Source of the DNA: Desulfuromonadaceae bacterium
Lineage (GTDB): Bacteria > Desulfobacterota > Desulfuromonadia > Desulfuromonadales > Geopsychrobacteraceae
Direction: 5' to 3'
Length of the DNA stretch: 26,013 bases
Assembly (NCBI GenBank): GCA_016744555.1
Contig: JADGED010000009.1
Coordinates: 1-26,013 of the forward strand
Under the pieces are notes generated by a model. The model ran no database searches, was not told the origin of the DNA, and worked only from the letters and a program-made list of their open reading frames with translations. Shown piece by piece: positions 15,825 through 24,350 of this stretch; the first letter of the stretch is position 1; every line of letters begins with the position of its first letter. A program made the translations under genes and the position numbers.

Positions 15825-18800
15825 TCAGTCGCCCGCTCCATGAAACTCTTCGGCGTGCTTGTCTTTAAAACCTAATAATCTCCTGATGTCCTCTAGTATC
15901 ATGTACATAGCTGGGATCAATAACAGTATGATACCAGTACCAAACATAATTCCAAAGCCAAGGGATATTGCCATAGGTACCAAAAACTTGGCTTGCACAC
16001 TGGTTTCCAAAATCATTGGCATCAGACCAAAAAAGGTGGTAAGCGAGGTCAATATTATGGGGCGAAAGCGTCGGGTTCCGGCAGCAATAATCGCATCGTA
16101 AAGTGGCATCCCTTCACGCCGGTTGCGATTAGCTTTATCGATTAATAACAGGGAGTCGTTGATGACCACACCAGATAATGCTACGAGCCCAAACATACTT
16201 AGTAAGCTTAGGTTGTAACCCATGATTATATGGCCAAAAACGGCACCAATCATCCCAAATGGTATCGCTAGCATGATCAACAGTGGTTGAGCATAGCTGC
16301 GGAAAGGTATTGCTAGCAGGGTGAAAATAGCAATCAGGGCGAGCTTGAAGCCATCGAGCATACTTCCTAGCGACTCTTTCCGTTCTTTCTCTTCCCCCTC
16401 CATATCCCAGCTAAGACCTGGGTAGTCTGTTGCTAGTTGTGGCAACAGGTTTTCTTTAAGGGCGAGGATAATCTCTTGAGCATTGCCTTTAGTATTGTCC
16501 ACCATGGCAGAAACGTTGATGACCCGTTTACGGTCGGTACGGTTTATTTCTGAGAATCCTTGCCCCTCAATTACTTCAGCCGCTTGTAGTAATGGTATCT
16601 CTTGTCCTGAAGGGGTGCGGATGCGCATGGTCTCAAAATTCCATAGTTCGCGCCGGTTGGCATCGGGGTAGCGCACCATTACTTTGATCTCATTGCGCCC
16701 TCGCTGTAAACGTAGAGCTTCCGCTCCATAAAAAGCTGCTCGAACCTGGCGACCCAGATCGGTTTCAGTGATACCCAAAGTGCGTGCTGCTGGTTTGAGT
16801 TTGAGTTTAATTTCCCGTTTGCCACGAGCATAGGTGTCCTCAATGTCGCTAACGCCTTGATATTCGGCTAAGGCAGTGCGAATTCGTTCTGAAGATTGCT
16901 CCAGTACGGCAAAATCTTGATGTGCTAGCAATACGTCAATATTTGCACCCATCCGAACCAGGTTTGAGCGGAAAGTAAGAGAATCAAGACCGGGAATATC
17001 ACCAACTTTTTTACGCCACTCGGTTGAGATATCGGTTGCCGGAATATTGCGTATTTCGCTTTTAGTCAAAAACATCGCAATATTACTCATGTGGGTTGCT
17101 GTTACGCTTTTGCCACCACCTGGACCACCACCAGCAATATTGCCACCGATAACTGAGTAAACATTGCGTAGAATGGTATCTCCAGCAGGTCTTTGGGCAT
17201 CGTATTCTGCTACGGTCTCCATCCCTTTTTGCAGGATTAAATCGCTAACCCGGCGGGTCTCTTCAATAGGAACACCACGGTTCATTTGGATTGCTACGGT
17301 GATGCGGTCACCATCTACTTCGGGCATGAAGGTAAATTTGATCAAATTGTTTTTAACTACGCCGATGGTAAGAAGTAAAGCGACTACTCCAATAGCTAAG
17401 GAGGCGTATCGATAGTGGATATTAAGTTTCAGCAACCACTGATAAGGGCCATTGACGAAACGTTGCAGGCCATCACCAAAGTAGCGCCGAATACGATCAA
17501 TTTGTCCGAGAATCCCGCTGGGCTTATCATGTTTCTTGCCCGCACTCAAGTGGGCGGGGAGGACTAAGAGCGATTCTATTAGTGACATCAGTAGCAGGGT
17601 GATGACGACTACCGGAAGTACTTTTATAAATTTACCCATCATGCCGCTGACGAAAATCAACGGCAGGAATGCGGCAACGGTGGTTAAAATTGAAAAGGTA
17701 ACTGGCACCGCAACTTCTAAAACACCGTCAATAGCTGCTTTGGCGTAGGGTTTGCCACGTTGGCGATGTTCATAGATGTTTTCACCAACGACTATTGCGT
17801 CATCGACAACAATACCTAGCGCTAGAATGAAGGCAAATAGGGAAATCATGTTGATTGAGACCCCAAGCCAAGGCATGAGGAATAGGGTGCCGAAAAATGA
17901 AATGGGGATCCCCAGCATGACCCAGCCAGCCAAACGTATCTCTAAAAATAGACCGAGAATAATAATGACTAGGCCCAGGCCCAGTAGGGCATTTTTTTGG
18001 AGCAAATTCATTCGACTTGTAAAAATTTCGCTGGTATCGTTCCAGATCGCTAGTTTTAGGCTGCTTGGCAGCTTGCTCTGATTCTCTTCTACGTAGGTAA
18101 GGATCCGCGCCGAAATTTCGGTTGGCTTTTGCTCCCCGATGCGGAAAACTTTAACCATTGCTGCTGGTTTTCCATCAAACCTGCCATAGGTTTCGCTGTC
18201 GGCAAAGCCGTCAACTACGTTAGATATATCTCCCAATTTAAGTTGGCTACCATCTTTGTTGGTTCTGATGGTGATATCGGCATATTCTGGCCCCCAGTAG
18301 CGACGCTCTTTAGTTCTTAATAAAATTTCTCCGCCAGAGGTTTTGATTGTTCCGCCAGGTAAATCAAGCGATGCAGCGCGGATAGCTGTAGCAATCTGAT
18401 TAAGGGTAAGGTTGTAGCGTTGCAAGGTTTGTTCTGAAACTTCGATGGTAATTTCAAAATCGCGTACGCCACTTAGATCAACTTGAGTGATGTCTGGAAG
18501 TTCTAATAACTCATCACGTACCCGTTCTGCTTGTTCGCGTAGTACTTTTTCGTCGGTGTCTCCATAAATTACAACCGAAATAACTTCTCGCCGGTTGGAT
18601 AGTTTGCTGATTACCGGTTTTTCGGCATCTTCGGGAAAGGTGGTGATACGATCAATTTCACTTTTAATGTCTTGGAGGATATCATCAACATCTTCATCAG
18701 AGTAGATCTCTGCCACTACGCTGCCGTAGCCTTCGTTTGCAGTTGCCTTTAGTTGTTTAATCCCATCGACGGCGGTGAGGCTCTCCTCTACCTTTATAAT

Positions 18801-18992
18801 GATCCCTTCTTCGACCTCTTCTGGTCCAGCACCAGGATAGGCGACCGACACCGAAATTCGATCGAGAGAAACCTCAGGGAACACTTCCTGCTTGATGCTC
18901 GGAGCCATGACAAAACCACCAATGACTAGAATAAACATCAGCAAGTTGGCGGCTACATGGTTCATCGCCATCCATTTGATTGCTCCGTTCAT
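15825..18992 (-). CDS. RND-family efflux pump, inner-membrane permease (AcrB/HAE1 type)
   Basis: The product (1055 aa) is the proton-driven inner-membrane component of a tripartite RND exporter. The first transmembrane segment is at ~10-30 (AANLLMFILVIGGFVMA). It is followed by a large periplasmic porter domain (FPEVSLDRISVSVAYPGAGP at ~37-56), a cluster of helices from ~335, and a second half repeating the pattern (~540 onward, closing with TRRFRPIILTSLTTFFGLMP). TM4 carries the paired aspartates D397-D398 (LGIVVDDAIVVGENIYE) used for proton relay in the drug/hydrophobe class. This favours HAE1 over the heavy-metal class. The length is normal. Its start overlaps the adaptor stop (ATGA). The substrate cannot be predicted. 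A Gly-rich loop (GGNIAGGGPGGGKS, ~620) is unusual. Confidence 0.95.
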   Translation of the reverse strand: MNGAIKWMAMNHVAANLLMFILVIGGFVMAPSIKQEVFPEVSLDRISVSVAYPGAGPEEVEEGIIIKVEESLTAVDGIKQLKATANEGYGSVVAEIYSDEDVDDILQDIKSEIDRITTFPEDAEKPVISKLSNRREVISVVIYGDTDEKVLREQAERVRDELLELPDITQVDLSGVRDFEITIEVSEQTLQRYNLTLNQIATAIRAASLDLPGGTIKTSGGEILLRTKERRYWGPEYADITIRTNKDGSQLKLGDISNVVDGFADSETYGRFDGKPAAMVKVFRIGEQKPTEISARILTYVEENQSKLPSSLKLAIWNDTSEIFTSRMNLLQKNALLGLGLVIIILGLFLEIRLAGWVMLGIPISFFGTLFLMPWLGVSINMISLFAFILALGIVVDDAIVVGENIYEHRQRGKPYAKAAIDGVLEVAVPVTFSILTTVAAFLPLIFVSGMMGKFIKVLPVVVITLLLMSLIESLLVLPAHLSAGKKHDKPSGILGQIDRIRRYFGDGLQRFVNGPYQWLLKLNIHYRYASLAIGVVALLLTIGVVKNNLIKFTFMPEVDGDRITVAIQMNRGVPIEETRRVSDLILQKGMETVAEYDAQRPAGDTILRNVYSVIGGNIAGGGPGGGKSVTATHMSNIAMFLTKSEIRNIPATDISTEWRKKVGDIPGLDSLTFRSNLVRMGANIDVLLAHQDFAVLEQSSERIRTALAEYQGVSDIEDTYARGKREIKLKLKPAARTLGITETDLGRQVRAAFYGAEALRLQRGRNEIKVMVRYPDANRRELWNFETMRIRTPSGQEIPLLQAAEVIEGQGFSEINRTDRKRVINVSAMVDNTKGNAQEIILALKENLLPQLATDYPGLSWDMEGEEKERKESLGSMLDGFKLALIAIFTLLAIPFRSYAQPLLIMLAIPFGMIGAVFGHIIMGYNLSLLSMFGLVALSGVVINDSLLLIDKANRNRREGMPLYDAIIAAGTRRFRPIILTSLTTFFGLMPMILETSVQAKFLVPMAISLGFGIMFGTGIILLLIPAMYMILEDIRRLLGFKDKHAEEFHGAGD

Positions 18993-20176
18993 GGTTGTAT
19001 CTCCTGCATGACTGGTCTCAGTAAGGTACCATCGGTTGCACCGGAGATAGTCGTTAATACCAGTTTCTCTCCAGCTTCAACTCCACCTCTAAGCAATATT
19101 TGTTGCTTCTCGCGACGCAATACATCTACTGTGCGCTGTTTTAGTTGGTTGTTATTGTCGGCTAACCAGACGGAATTGTTAGCATTTAGTGCTTTTCTAG
19201 GGATGGAAATGATATTGTCAAATTTCTCTCCATGGAGTTCGATATCGACAAACATTCCATTAGTTAATATTGGTTGTTCGGCACCAGGTTTTAATTGGTA
19301 GGGATCATTAACTCGAACCATTACTGTAGCCATGCGATTGTTAGGATCAATCTCGCCGAGACTCCGGACCAGCTTGCCGCTCCAGTTAATGTTATGGTTA
19401 CCCGGTAGATAAATTGAAGCTGCAGAGCCTTTTTGCGGGCTGGTTGAGCGAATATTCAACCAATCAAGTTCATTAAGCGGCAGGGGAATATGGATTTCAG
19501 CGTGATCGGTTCCGGCAAAACTGCCAATGCTTGTTCCTGCTCGTACATACTGTCCAAGGTCAACCTGTTCTTGGCGAATCCGGCCGTTAAATGGTGCGGT
19601 TATTTTAGTGCGCTGTAAATTTATTTCTGCTTGTCGTAGTGTTGCTTGGGCAGAAGTAAGGTTGGCTTGCTGTTGCTGCAACTGAATTTCACGAGTAATT
19701 AGTGGTCCCGGCTCGCCCTTATCGCTTAGGTCAATACGGTTCCATTCTGCTAGCGAAACCTTGGCCCGTTCGTGCTCTGTTGCCATAGCGACTTTAACTT
19801 GAGCAATACTTGCGTAAGCTTTTTCAAGTGCCAACTCGTAATCAATTGGATCAATTTGTAGAAGTGTTTCTCCTTGCTGGAACAAGCCACCTCCAACAAG
19901 TTGTGGCGAAATCCAAATAACTTTACCACTTATTTCTGGAACCAAAGCAATCTCTTGTTCTGCCTGTACTGTACCACTGGCGTGGACTATAACTTGGTGG
20001 GTTGTAGTTTTTAATTCCATAACATCGACCAAGAGTCCCTGTTGGACGGTCTGTTGTCGTTGTGGAACTTTTTTAAGCTTACCCATTAACTTGAAACCAC
20101 CAATGCCGATAACCAGAATAAGCAGAGGGATTAATATTTTTGGTGCAATTTTGGTTTTTTTCTTTGCTTCAGTCAT
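18989..20176 (-). CDS. RND efflux periplasmic adaptor (membrane-fusion protein)
   Basis: This is the membrane-fusion subunit that bridges the inner-membrane pump and the outer-membrane channel. The 395-aa product has a Lys-rich N-terminus and one transmembrane anchor (about residues 12-30, ILIPLLILVIGIGGFKLMG). It has no lipobox. A lipoyl half (VHASGTVQAEQEIALVPEISG) is followed by a helical hairpin (~115-180, rich in Gln/Ala), then the returning lipoyl half (TKITAPFNGRIRQEQVDLGQ). Beta-barrel and membrane-proximal domains come last. Its ATG directly abuts the TAG stop of the outer-membrane gene (TAGATG), and its own stop overlaps the pump start. Translational coupling keeps the subunits in step. 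Confidence 0.94.
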   Translation of the reverse strand: MTEAKKKTKIAPKILIPLLILVIGIGGFKLMGKLKKVPQRQQTVQQGLLVDVMELKTTTHQVIVHASGTVQAEQEIALVPEISGKVIWISPQLVGGGLFQQGETLLQIDPIDYELALEKAYASIAQVKVAMATEHERAKVSLAEWNRIDLSDKGEPGPLITREIQLQQQQANLTSAQATLRQAEINLQRTKITAPFNGRIRQEQVDLGQYVRAGTSIGSFAGTDHAEIHIPLPLNELDWLNIRSTSPQKGSAASIYLPGNHNINWSGKLVRSLGEIDPNNRMATVMVRVNDPYQLKPGAEQPILTNGMFVDIELHGEKFDNIISIPRKALNANNSVWLADNNNQLKQRTVDVLRREKQQILLRGGVEAGEKLVLTTISGATDGTLLRPVMQEIQP

Positions 20177-21580
20177 CTATTTATTCCCGTCTTGATTGAG
20201 GGTTTTTTGTTGTTGGTTAATTTCAGCAGCCATCCAGTTGCCACCTAGCGCTCGTGCTAAAGTGATATGGTTACTAAGCTGCTGCCGCTGGTTGTTTAAC
20301 TGTAAGGTTAAAATCTCCAATTGGGTAATTTGCCCTTGCAGTAAGTCATCACTATCGATTAGTCCGTAGCGGTAGTTATCTTCAGTTAGCTGCAGAGCGT
20401 CAGTGTTAATTTGGAGGCGAAGTTTAAGCTGCTTGGCGAGCTCTACGCTGTTTACTTGAGCTGTTAATGCCGATTCTACCTCTTGTATGGCAGTTAATAA
20501 TGTTTGCTGGTATGCCGCCAATTGTTCTGCCCGGATAGCATGCTGACGTTCCGATTCAGCGCGCAGGCGCCCTCCATCAATCAGCGGCTGAGTTACGCCC
20601 AAAGCTAAGCTCCAGATGGTCCCTTCAATATCACCAGCGGCAAGATTAGATATCGATTTTCCCAGTGTTGCTGAAAGTTGAATGGCAGGTAGTCGTGCTG
20701 CAAGGGCAGCTGCTAGTTCGTGGTCAGCAGCTTCAAGTTGTAGCAGTGATGCAGCAACATCTGGACGCTGTAGTAATAAATCTGCAGGTAGCCCAAAACT
20801 TACGTCGCCGGTAAGTGTTGGTAGTACAATAGTGTCTATTTCAATGGTGCCGGGAAGTTGTCCTAGAAGAATTGCAATCCCATTTTCTGCCTGTGCTAAA
20901 GCTGTTTTGTACTGCGGGCTGCGGGCGTTGATTGCTGCGAGGTTTTGACGTGCTTGGTATACTTCGCCTGCGGTCGATAATCCGGCCCGATAACGATCAG
21001 TGATTGTTTGCAATACGTGACTGCTATGCTTTGCTTGCTGCTGCAATAATTGCAACTGTGCACGTTGTTCTATCGCAAGGAAGTATTGTTCGCTCAGTTG
21101 ACCGCTTAGGTTAAGTAGTAGTGCCTGCACATCTTTTTCGCCTGCTTGTTGGCGCAAAGTAGCGGCAGTTTTTTTGTCGCTAAGCCTGTGCCATAGGTCG
21201 ACTTCGTAGCTAGCCGCTAGTGAAAGGCTTTTGCTGGTAGTTGTGGTGTCGTCGATAAGCCCAGGCGCATGGTTGCGACTGTAACTACCGCTTAGACCTA
21301 ATTGTGGCCACAGTGCTGCACCACTTATTTTTTGTAGAGCATCAAGCTGCTGCAACCGATACAGCGCTTGTCGTAAGTTGAGGTTGTTGTTGAACAGCTT
21401 TTGCTGCAATTGGTTTAATTTTGGGTCATTAAAATCGAGCCACCAGAGTTGAGATAGTTGTTTGCTAGTAGTTGCCGCTTCGATAGCATAATGTGGCGGT
21501 GGTGAAGAAACTTTTAGTTGTTCTGGCCGCAATGGATTGCAGGCGCTTAGGAGGAGCAAAGCCAATATTAGATATTTCAT
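20177..21580 (-). CDS. Outer-membrane efflux lipoprotein (TolC/NodT family)
   Basis: This is the outer-membrane channel of the tripartite pump. The 467-aa product opens with a lipoprotein signal (MKYLILALLLLSAC, lipidation at Cys14, Asn at +2 favouring the outer membrane). It has the duplicated outer-membrane-factor helical domain: LWWLDFNDPKLNQLQQKLFNNN in the first half, LSGSYSRNH as a strand, LPADLLLQRPDVAASLLQLEAADHELAAA in the second, and LGVTQPLIDGGRLRAE near the end. The length is typical of NodT/OprM-type proteins. The start ATG overlaps the tetR stop (ATGA), placing it second in the operon. Confidence 0.94.
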   Translation of the reverse strand: MKYLILALLLLSACNPLRPEQLKVSSPPPHYAIEAATTSKQLSQLWWLDFNDPKLNQLQQKLFNNNLNLRQALYRLQQLDALQKISGAALWPQLGLSGSYSRNHAPGLIDDTTTTSKSLSLAASYEVDLWHRLSDKKTAATLRQQAGEKDVQALLLNLSGQLSEQYFLAIEQRAQLQLLQQQAKHSSHVLQTITDRYRAGLSTAGEVYQARQNLAAINARSPQYKTALAQAENGIAILLGQLPGTIEIDTIVLPTLTGDVSFGLPADLLLQRPDVAASLLQLEAADHELAAALAARLPAIQLSATLGKSISNLAAGDIEGTIWSLALGVTQPLIDGGRLRAESERQHAIRAEQLAAYQQTLLTAIQEVESALTAQVNSVELAKQLKLRLQINTDALQLTEDNYRYGLIDSDDLLQGQITQLEILTLQLNNQRQQLSNHITLARALGGNWMAAEINQQQKTLNQDGNK

Positions 21581-22212
21581 TCGGGTGCCTCCACTCCGGC
21601 AAGGATAAACTGTAATAATTGCTGCATCGCATCGTTATAGTGGTTGTTATTTGCTTGTGTTTGGTTTTTGAATAGCGGTTCATTTCTCATGCACATTACT
21701 TGATTTATAGTCCCCATGATAAATTGTAGCCGAATTAATAGGGTAGCTTGCGATAGGTGCGGCAATGCGCTTTGTAGAGCTTGGCGAAGCTGTTCAAAAA
21801 TTGGAAATATCAGTGCTAAAAAGCAGTTGCGAACGGTTTCGTCTGGTTCGTTCAGTGATCGACCAACTAAAGTGATAAAATCTCTGGCTCCGGTGCTTGA
21901 ATCCCTAAATTTGAGGGTTGGATCAATAAAAGCTTGGAGTAGTGCTTTGGCCGTTGGAAGTGCGCTATTGTCTTCTGCTTGAGCAATTACCTTTTTTATT
22001 TCATCAGCGCGAATTTTATTTAGTGGCAGAAGTCTTCTTTCAATTACTGCTTGTAGCAACGATTCCTTGTTGCCAAAGTGGTAATTAATAGAGGCAAGGT
22101 TGACTTCAGCCGTGCTGGTAATGGTTCGCATAGAGGTTATATGGAAGCCATCTTGAGCAAATAAATGTTCGGCACTGTCGAGGATTCTGGTTTTAGTATC
22201 GACCGGTGGCAT
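21577..22212 (-). CDS. TetR/AcrR-family repressor of the efflux operon
   Basis: The product (211 aa) has an N-terminal TetR helix-turn-helix (TKTRILDSAEHLFAQDGF, then SINYHFGNKESLLQAV) and an all-helical C-terminal ligand and dimerisation domain. I place the start at the ATG at 22212, preceded on the minus strand by AAAGGA with 5-6 nt spacing. The longer ORF begins at an ATG at 22254, but that codon sits at the -10 box of the predicted promoter and has no ribosome binding site. It is the first gene of the five-gene unit and likely represses its own operon through the palindromes over the promoter. The inducing ligand is unknown. Confidence 0.92.
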   Translation of the reverse strand: MPPVDTKTRILDSAEHLFAQDGFHITSMRTITSTAEVNLASINYHFGNKESLLQAVIERRLLPLNKIRADEIKKVIAQAEDNSALPTAKALLQAFIDPTLKFRDSSTGARDFITLVGRSLNEPDETVRNCFLALIFPIFEQLRQALQSALPHLSQATLLIRLQFIMGTINQVMCMRNEPLFKNQTQANNNHYNDAMQQLLQFILAGVEAPE

Positions 22213-22253
22213 AGTTGTTCCTTTGGCAACACTGGCAGGAAAAAGATGCTTCA

Positions 22254-22282
22254 TTTAAACACTTGTTTGAAACAGTTGTCAA
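22254..22282 (-). promoter_or_regulatory. Predicted sigma70 promoter of the tetR-efflux operon
   Basis: Reading the minus strand, TTGACA occupies 22282-22277 and TTTAAA 22259-22254, separated by exactly 17 bp. Transcription would begin near 22247, leaving a leader of about 35 nt with an AAAGGA ribosome binding site before the tetR ATG at 22212. The match to the -35 consensus is perfect; the -10 matches at four of six positions. No other promoter-like pair this strong was seen in the 220-bp gap 22255-22474. Confidence 0.75.
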
Positions 22283-22286
22283 CTGT
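22264..22286. promoter_or_regulatory. Putative TetR operator: two overlapping palindromes over the -35 region
   Basis: ACAGTTG-T-CAACTGT at 22272-22286 is a perfect 7+1+7 inverted repeat that contains the -35 hexamer. TGTTT-G-AAACA at 22264-22274 is a second 5+1+5 palindrome in the spacer, sharing three bases with the first. Binding at either site would block RNA polymerase. Their position ahead of a tetR gene that leads its operon fits autorepression. Which palindrome is bound, or whether both are, is not decided by the sequence. Confidence 0.65.
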
Positions 22287-22474
22287 GAATGATAGAGGTG
22301 ATGTAGCTATTTCAATATGGGTTATTTTTATGCAAAAAGTAGTACTTTCTGCGCAGATAAATTGAGTTGTCCACAAACCTTACTGTTGGTGGAGTTGATT
22401 TATAAGTTGTGCTGGAGTGGATGCCAAAGTGCAGTTGTTTTAAATATAAATGCTTAAAGCTGGATAAAACGTTG

Positions 22475-24181
22475 CTACTGGTTTTTTAACTCAGCTTTAT
22501 GCTGGTACATATTGCTGTCGGCAACAATTATAAGATCCTTAGCATTGTCCGCACTTTCAGGGAAAGTGGCCAAGCCAATGGCTCCACCAATGTTGGTGGT
22601 AGTTGACTTATTCACGTCTAAGGGGGCAGAAAGGGCAGCTTCAAGGCCGCTTTTTATGACCGCCTGATCTTGTTTGGAATGGATATTTTCCATTATTACG
22701 ACAAATTCATCTCCAGCATAACGTGCTACTAGGTCGTGCTCACGTACATTAGTGCGGAGGCGATAGGCAAATTCCATCAACACTTTATCTCCACTATCGT
22801 GACCAAAATTGTCGTTGATTCCCTTGAAATCGTTAATGTCGATAAACATGATAGTAAACGGTTGGTTGCTCTGTGGATATTGTCGTATAAGTGTATTAAG
22901 GTGTTGCTCAAATGCATGGCGGTTTGGTAGCCCGGTTAAGTGGTCAGTTTGTAGCCTATATTGCATAGCTTGAAAACATTTAGCAAGGGTGCCAATTTCA
23001 TCGCTACGATCAATGTTTAGTGGACTAACTTGAAACCCACTACCCACTTGGTTTACCACAAGTGACAGCTTTTTGAGGTCAGCTGTTAACCAACTAAAGA
23101 TTCGTAACCCAATAAAAACGACCGCTATTGTTGCCAATATTCCAAGGATCACGGTGCGGGTCACATTAGAGTGGATTGCCCCCATAAAATCACGCTCAGG
23201 TAGGGCAACTATGTTGATCCATTTTAGCCCAGCGCTATCTTTGAACATAGCAAAAGCTACGTGGATTCTGTCGCCTTGGCTGTCGGTAAAGGTAATGGTT
23301 TTGGGTTTATTGCTATCTAATAACTGTGATAGTTGGGGCTGAATTATTTGATAAATTTCGGTCAGTAATGGATAGCCACTAGTTGCGGCATTTATTCTGA
23401 TATTCTCGCCATCTGCAGTTTGCCTAACGTTAGGGCTATGAGATGACGCAATTAGCATCCCGTTTGGTTCAAGAATAAAAGCCTGCCCGTTTTCAGAAGT
23501 GTCAAGATTGCCAATAAAATCATTAAGTGCCCGTAACGGCATATCTGTAGCAACGACCCCAGCCATTTTCCCCGATTCATCCAGAACCCTCCTGGCTCTA
23601 GTAGCGACCAAATCATGGGTAACAAAGTCTATATATACTGCTGTCCAAATATCTCGATCAGTAGTTTGTGCCGCTTGAAACCACGGTCGTTGACGTGGAT
23701 CAAACAAGGCTTTCTCTTGAGATTTGAATTGTGGAGTGCCATTAATTCCGTCAATCAGGTAGCGTTTACGGTGGTCTTTTGCTCGATACTTTAACCTTAA
23801 TTCGCCTTGGTCGTAGGAGTGTCGATAAAGTCCAATGGATTGTCCCTTTGGGTTTCCGTAATAAACATAATTGTTGGGGTCAATATGTAGTGATGTTGCA
23901 ATCCAAAAACGACTACGGATGTTATTAATGTCGCCTTCAACATCTTCTGGCGCTAGCATGCCGCTAGGAAAAGCAGCTTCTAAGGTGGCAACCGAGCCGA
24001 TTACGTGGCGATCTATTGCCTGCCCAATGCGATTGACGGTTTCATTTAGCAAGTGTTCGGATAGAGTCGAAACTGCGCGACTACCAACGGTGTAGGAAAG
24101 TCCGCCGATGGAAACAGCGAGTATAATGACCAATGCAGTATATGGAAGAATTAGAGCGGTACGCAACGATGGACTTTTCAT
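22475..24181 (-). CDS. Membrane diguanylate cyclase with extracytoplasmic Cache sensor (AGDEF motif)
   Basis: The enzyme is predicted to make cyclic-di-GMP from GTP in response to a periplasmic signal. The 568-aa product has transmembrane segments at ~10-32 and ~340-365 that bracket a double-Cache region. Cache signatures are DPRQRPWFQAAQTTDRDIWT and GVVATDMPL. A HAMP-like stretch follows (~366-410, DRSDEIGTLAKCFQAM). The cyclase domain begins DHLTGLPNRHAFEQ. The signature is AGDEF (489-493) rather than GGDEF; this variant retains activity in some characterised enzymes. An inhibitory I-site RxxD (REHD, 480-483) lies exactly five residues before it, suggesting product feedback. A TATAAT box at 24208-24203 lies 21 nt before the ATG, with a poor -35. 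It is monocistronic as far as can be seen. Confidence 0.93.
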   Translation of the reverse strand: MKSPSLRTALILPYTALVIILAVSIGGLSYTVGSRAVSTLSEHLLNETVNRIGQAIDRHVIGSVATLEAAFPSGMLAPEDVEGDINNIRSRFWIATSLHIDPNNYVYYGNPKGQSIGLYRHSYDQGELRLKYRAKDHRKRYLIDGINGTPQFKSQEKALFDPRQRPWFQAAQTTDRDIWTAVYIDFVTHDLVATRARRVLDESGKMAGVVATDMPLRALNDFIGNLDTSENGQAFILEPNGMLIASSHSPNVRQTADGENIRINAATSGYPLLTEIYQIIQPQLSQLLDSNKPKTITFTDSQGDRIHVAFAMFKDSAGLKWINIVALPERDFMGAIHSNVTRTVILGILATIAVVFIGLRIFSWLTADLKKLSLVVNQVGSGFQVSPLNIDRSDEIGTLAKCFQAMQYRLQTDHLTGLPNRHAFEQHLNTLIRQYPQSNQPFTIMFIDINDFKGINDNFGHDSGDKVLMEFAYRLRTNVREHDLVARYAGDEFVVIMENIHSKQDQAVIKSGLEAALSAPLDVNKSTTTNIGGAIGLATFPESADNAKDLIIVADSNMYQHKAELKNQ

Positions 24182-24202
24182 GTAGAGCCTTGATCTTAGA
24201 CG

Positions 24203-24208
24203 ATTATA
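24203..24208 (-). promoter_or_regulatory. Candidate -10 box of the diguanylate cyclase gene
   Basis: TATAAT on the minus strand lies 21 nt before the cyclase ATG, in an AT-rich stretch. The hexamer 17 bp upstream (CAAGAT) is a poor -35 match, so the promoter may need an activator or another sigma factor. The rest of the 169-bp gap 24182-24350 holds only a weak bulged hairpin at 24245-24268 (AGTCT...AGACT) without a T-run. Confidence 0.4.
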
Positions 24209-24350
24209 AAATAGAATTAAATGGTATCTTGTGCTCCTTAAAGCAGTCTAAAGCTTTGATGCTAGACTAAGTCAGCAGTATAATTTATGTCTACTACTTT
24301 GATCAACAATGACGTACTTAAATGGACATGTCGCATTAGCAGGACTGAAG

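Noticed and set aside
22213..22254. Longer tetR start at ATG 22254
   Set aside because: That ATG coincides with the predicted -10 box and lacks a ribosome binding site; the ATG at 22212 has AAAGGA in place.
22336..22348. Palindrome AAAGTA-G-TACTTT in the gap after the cyclase gene
   Set aside because: Short, AT-rich and about 80 nt upstream of the tetR transcription start, without a promoter or partner site; chance occurrence is likely.
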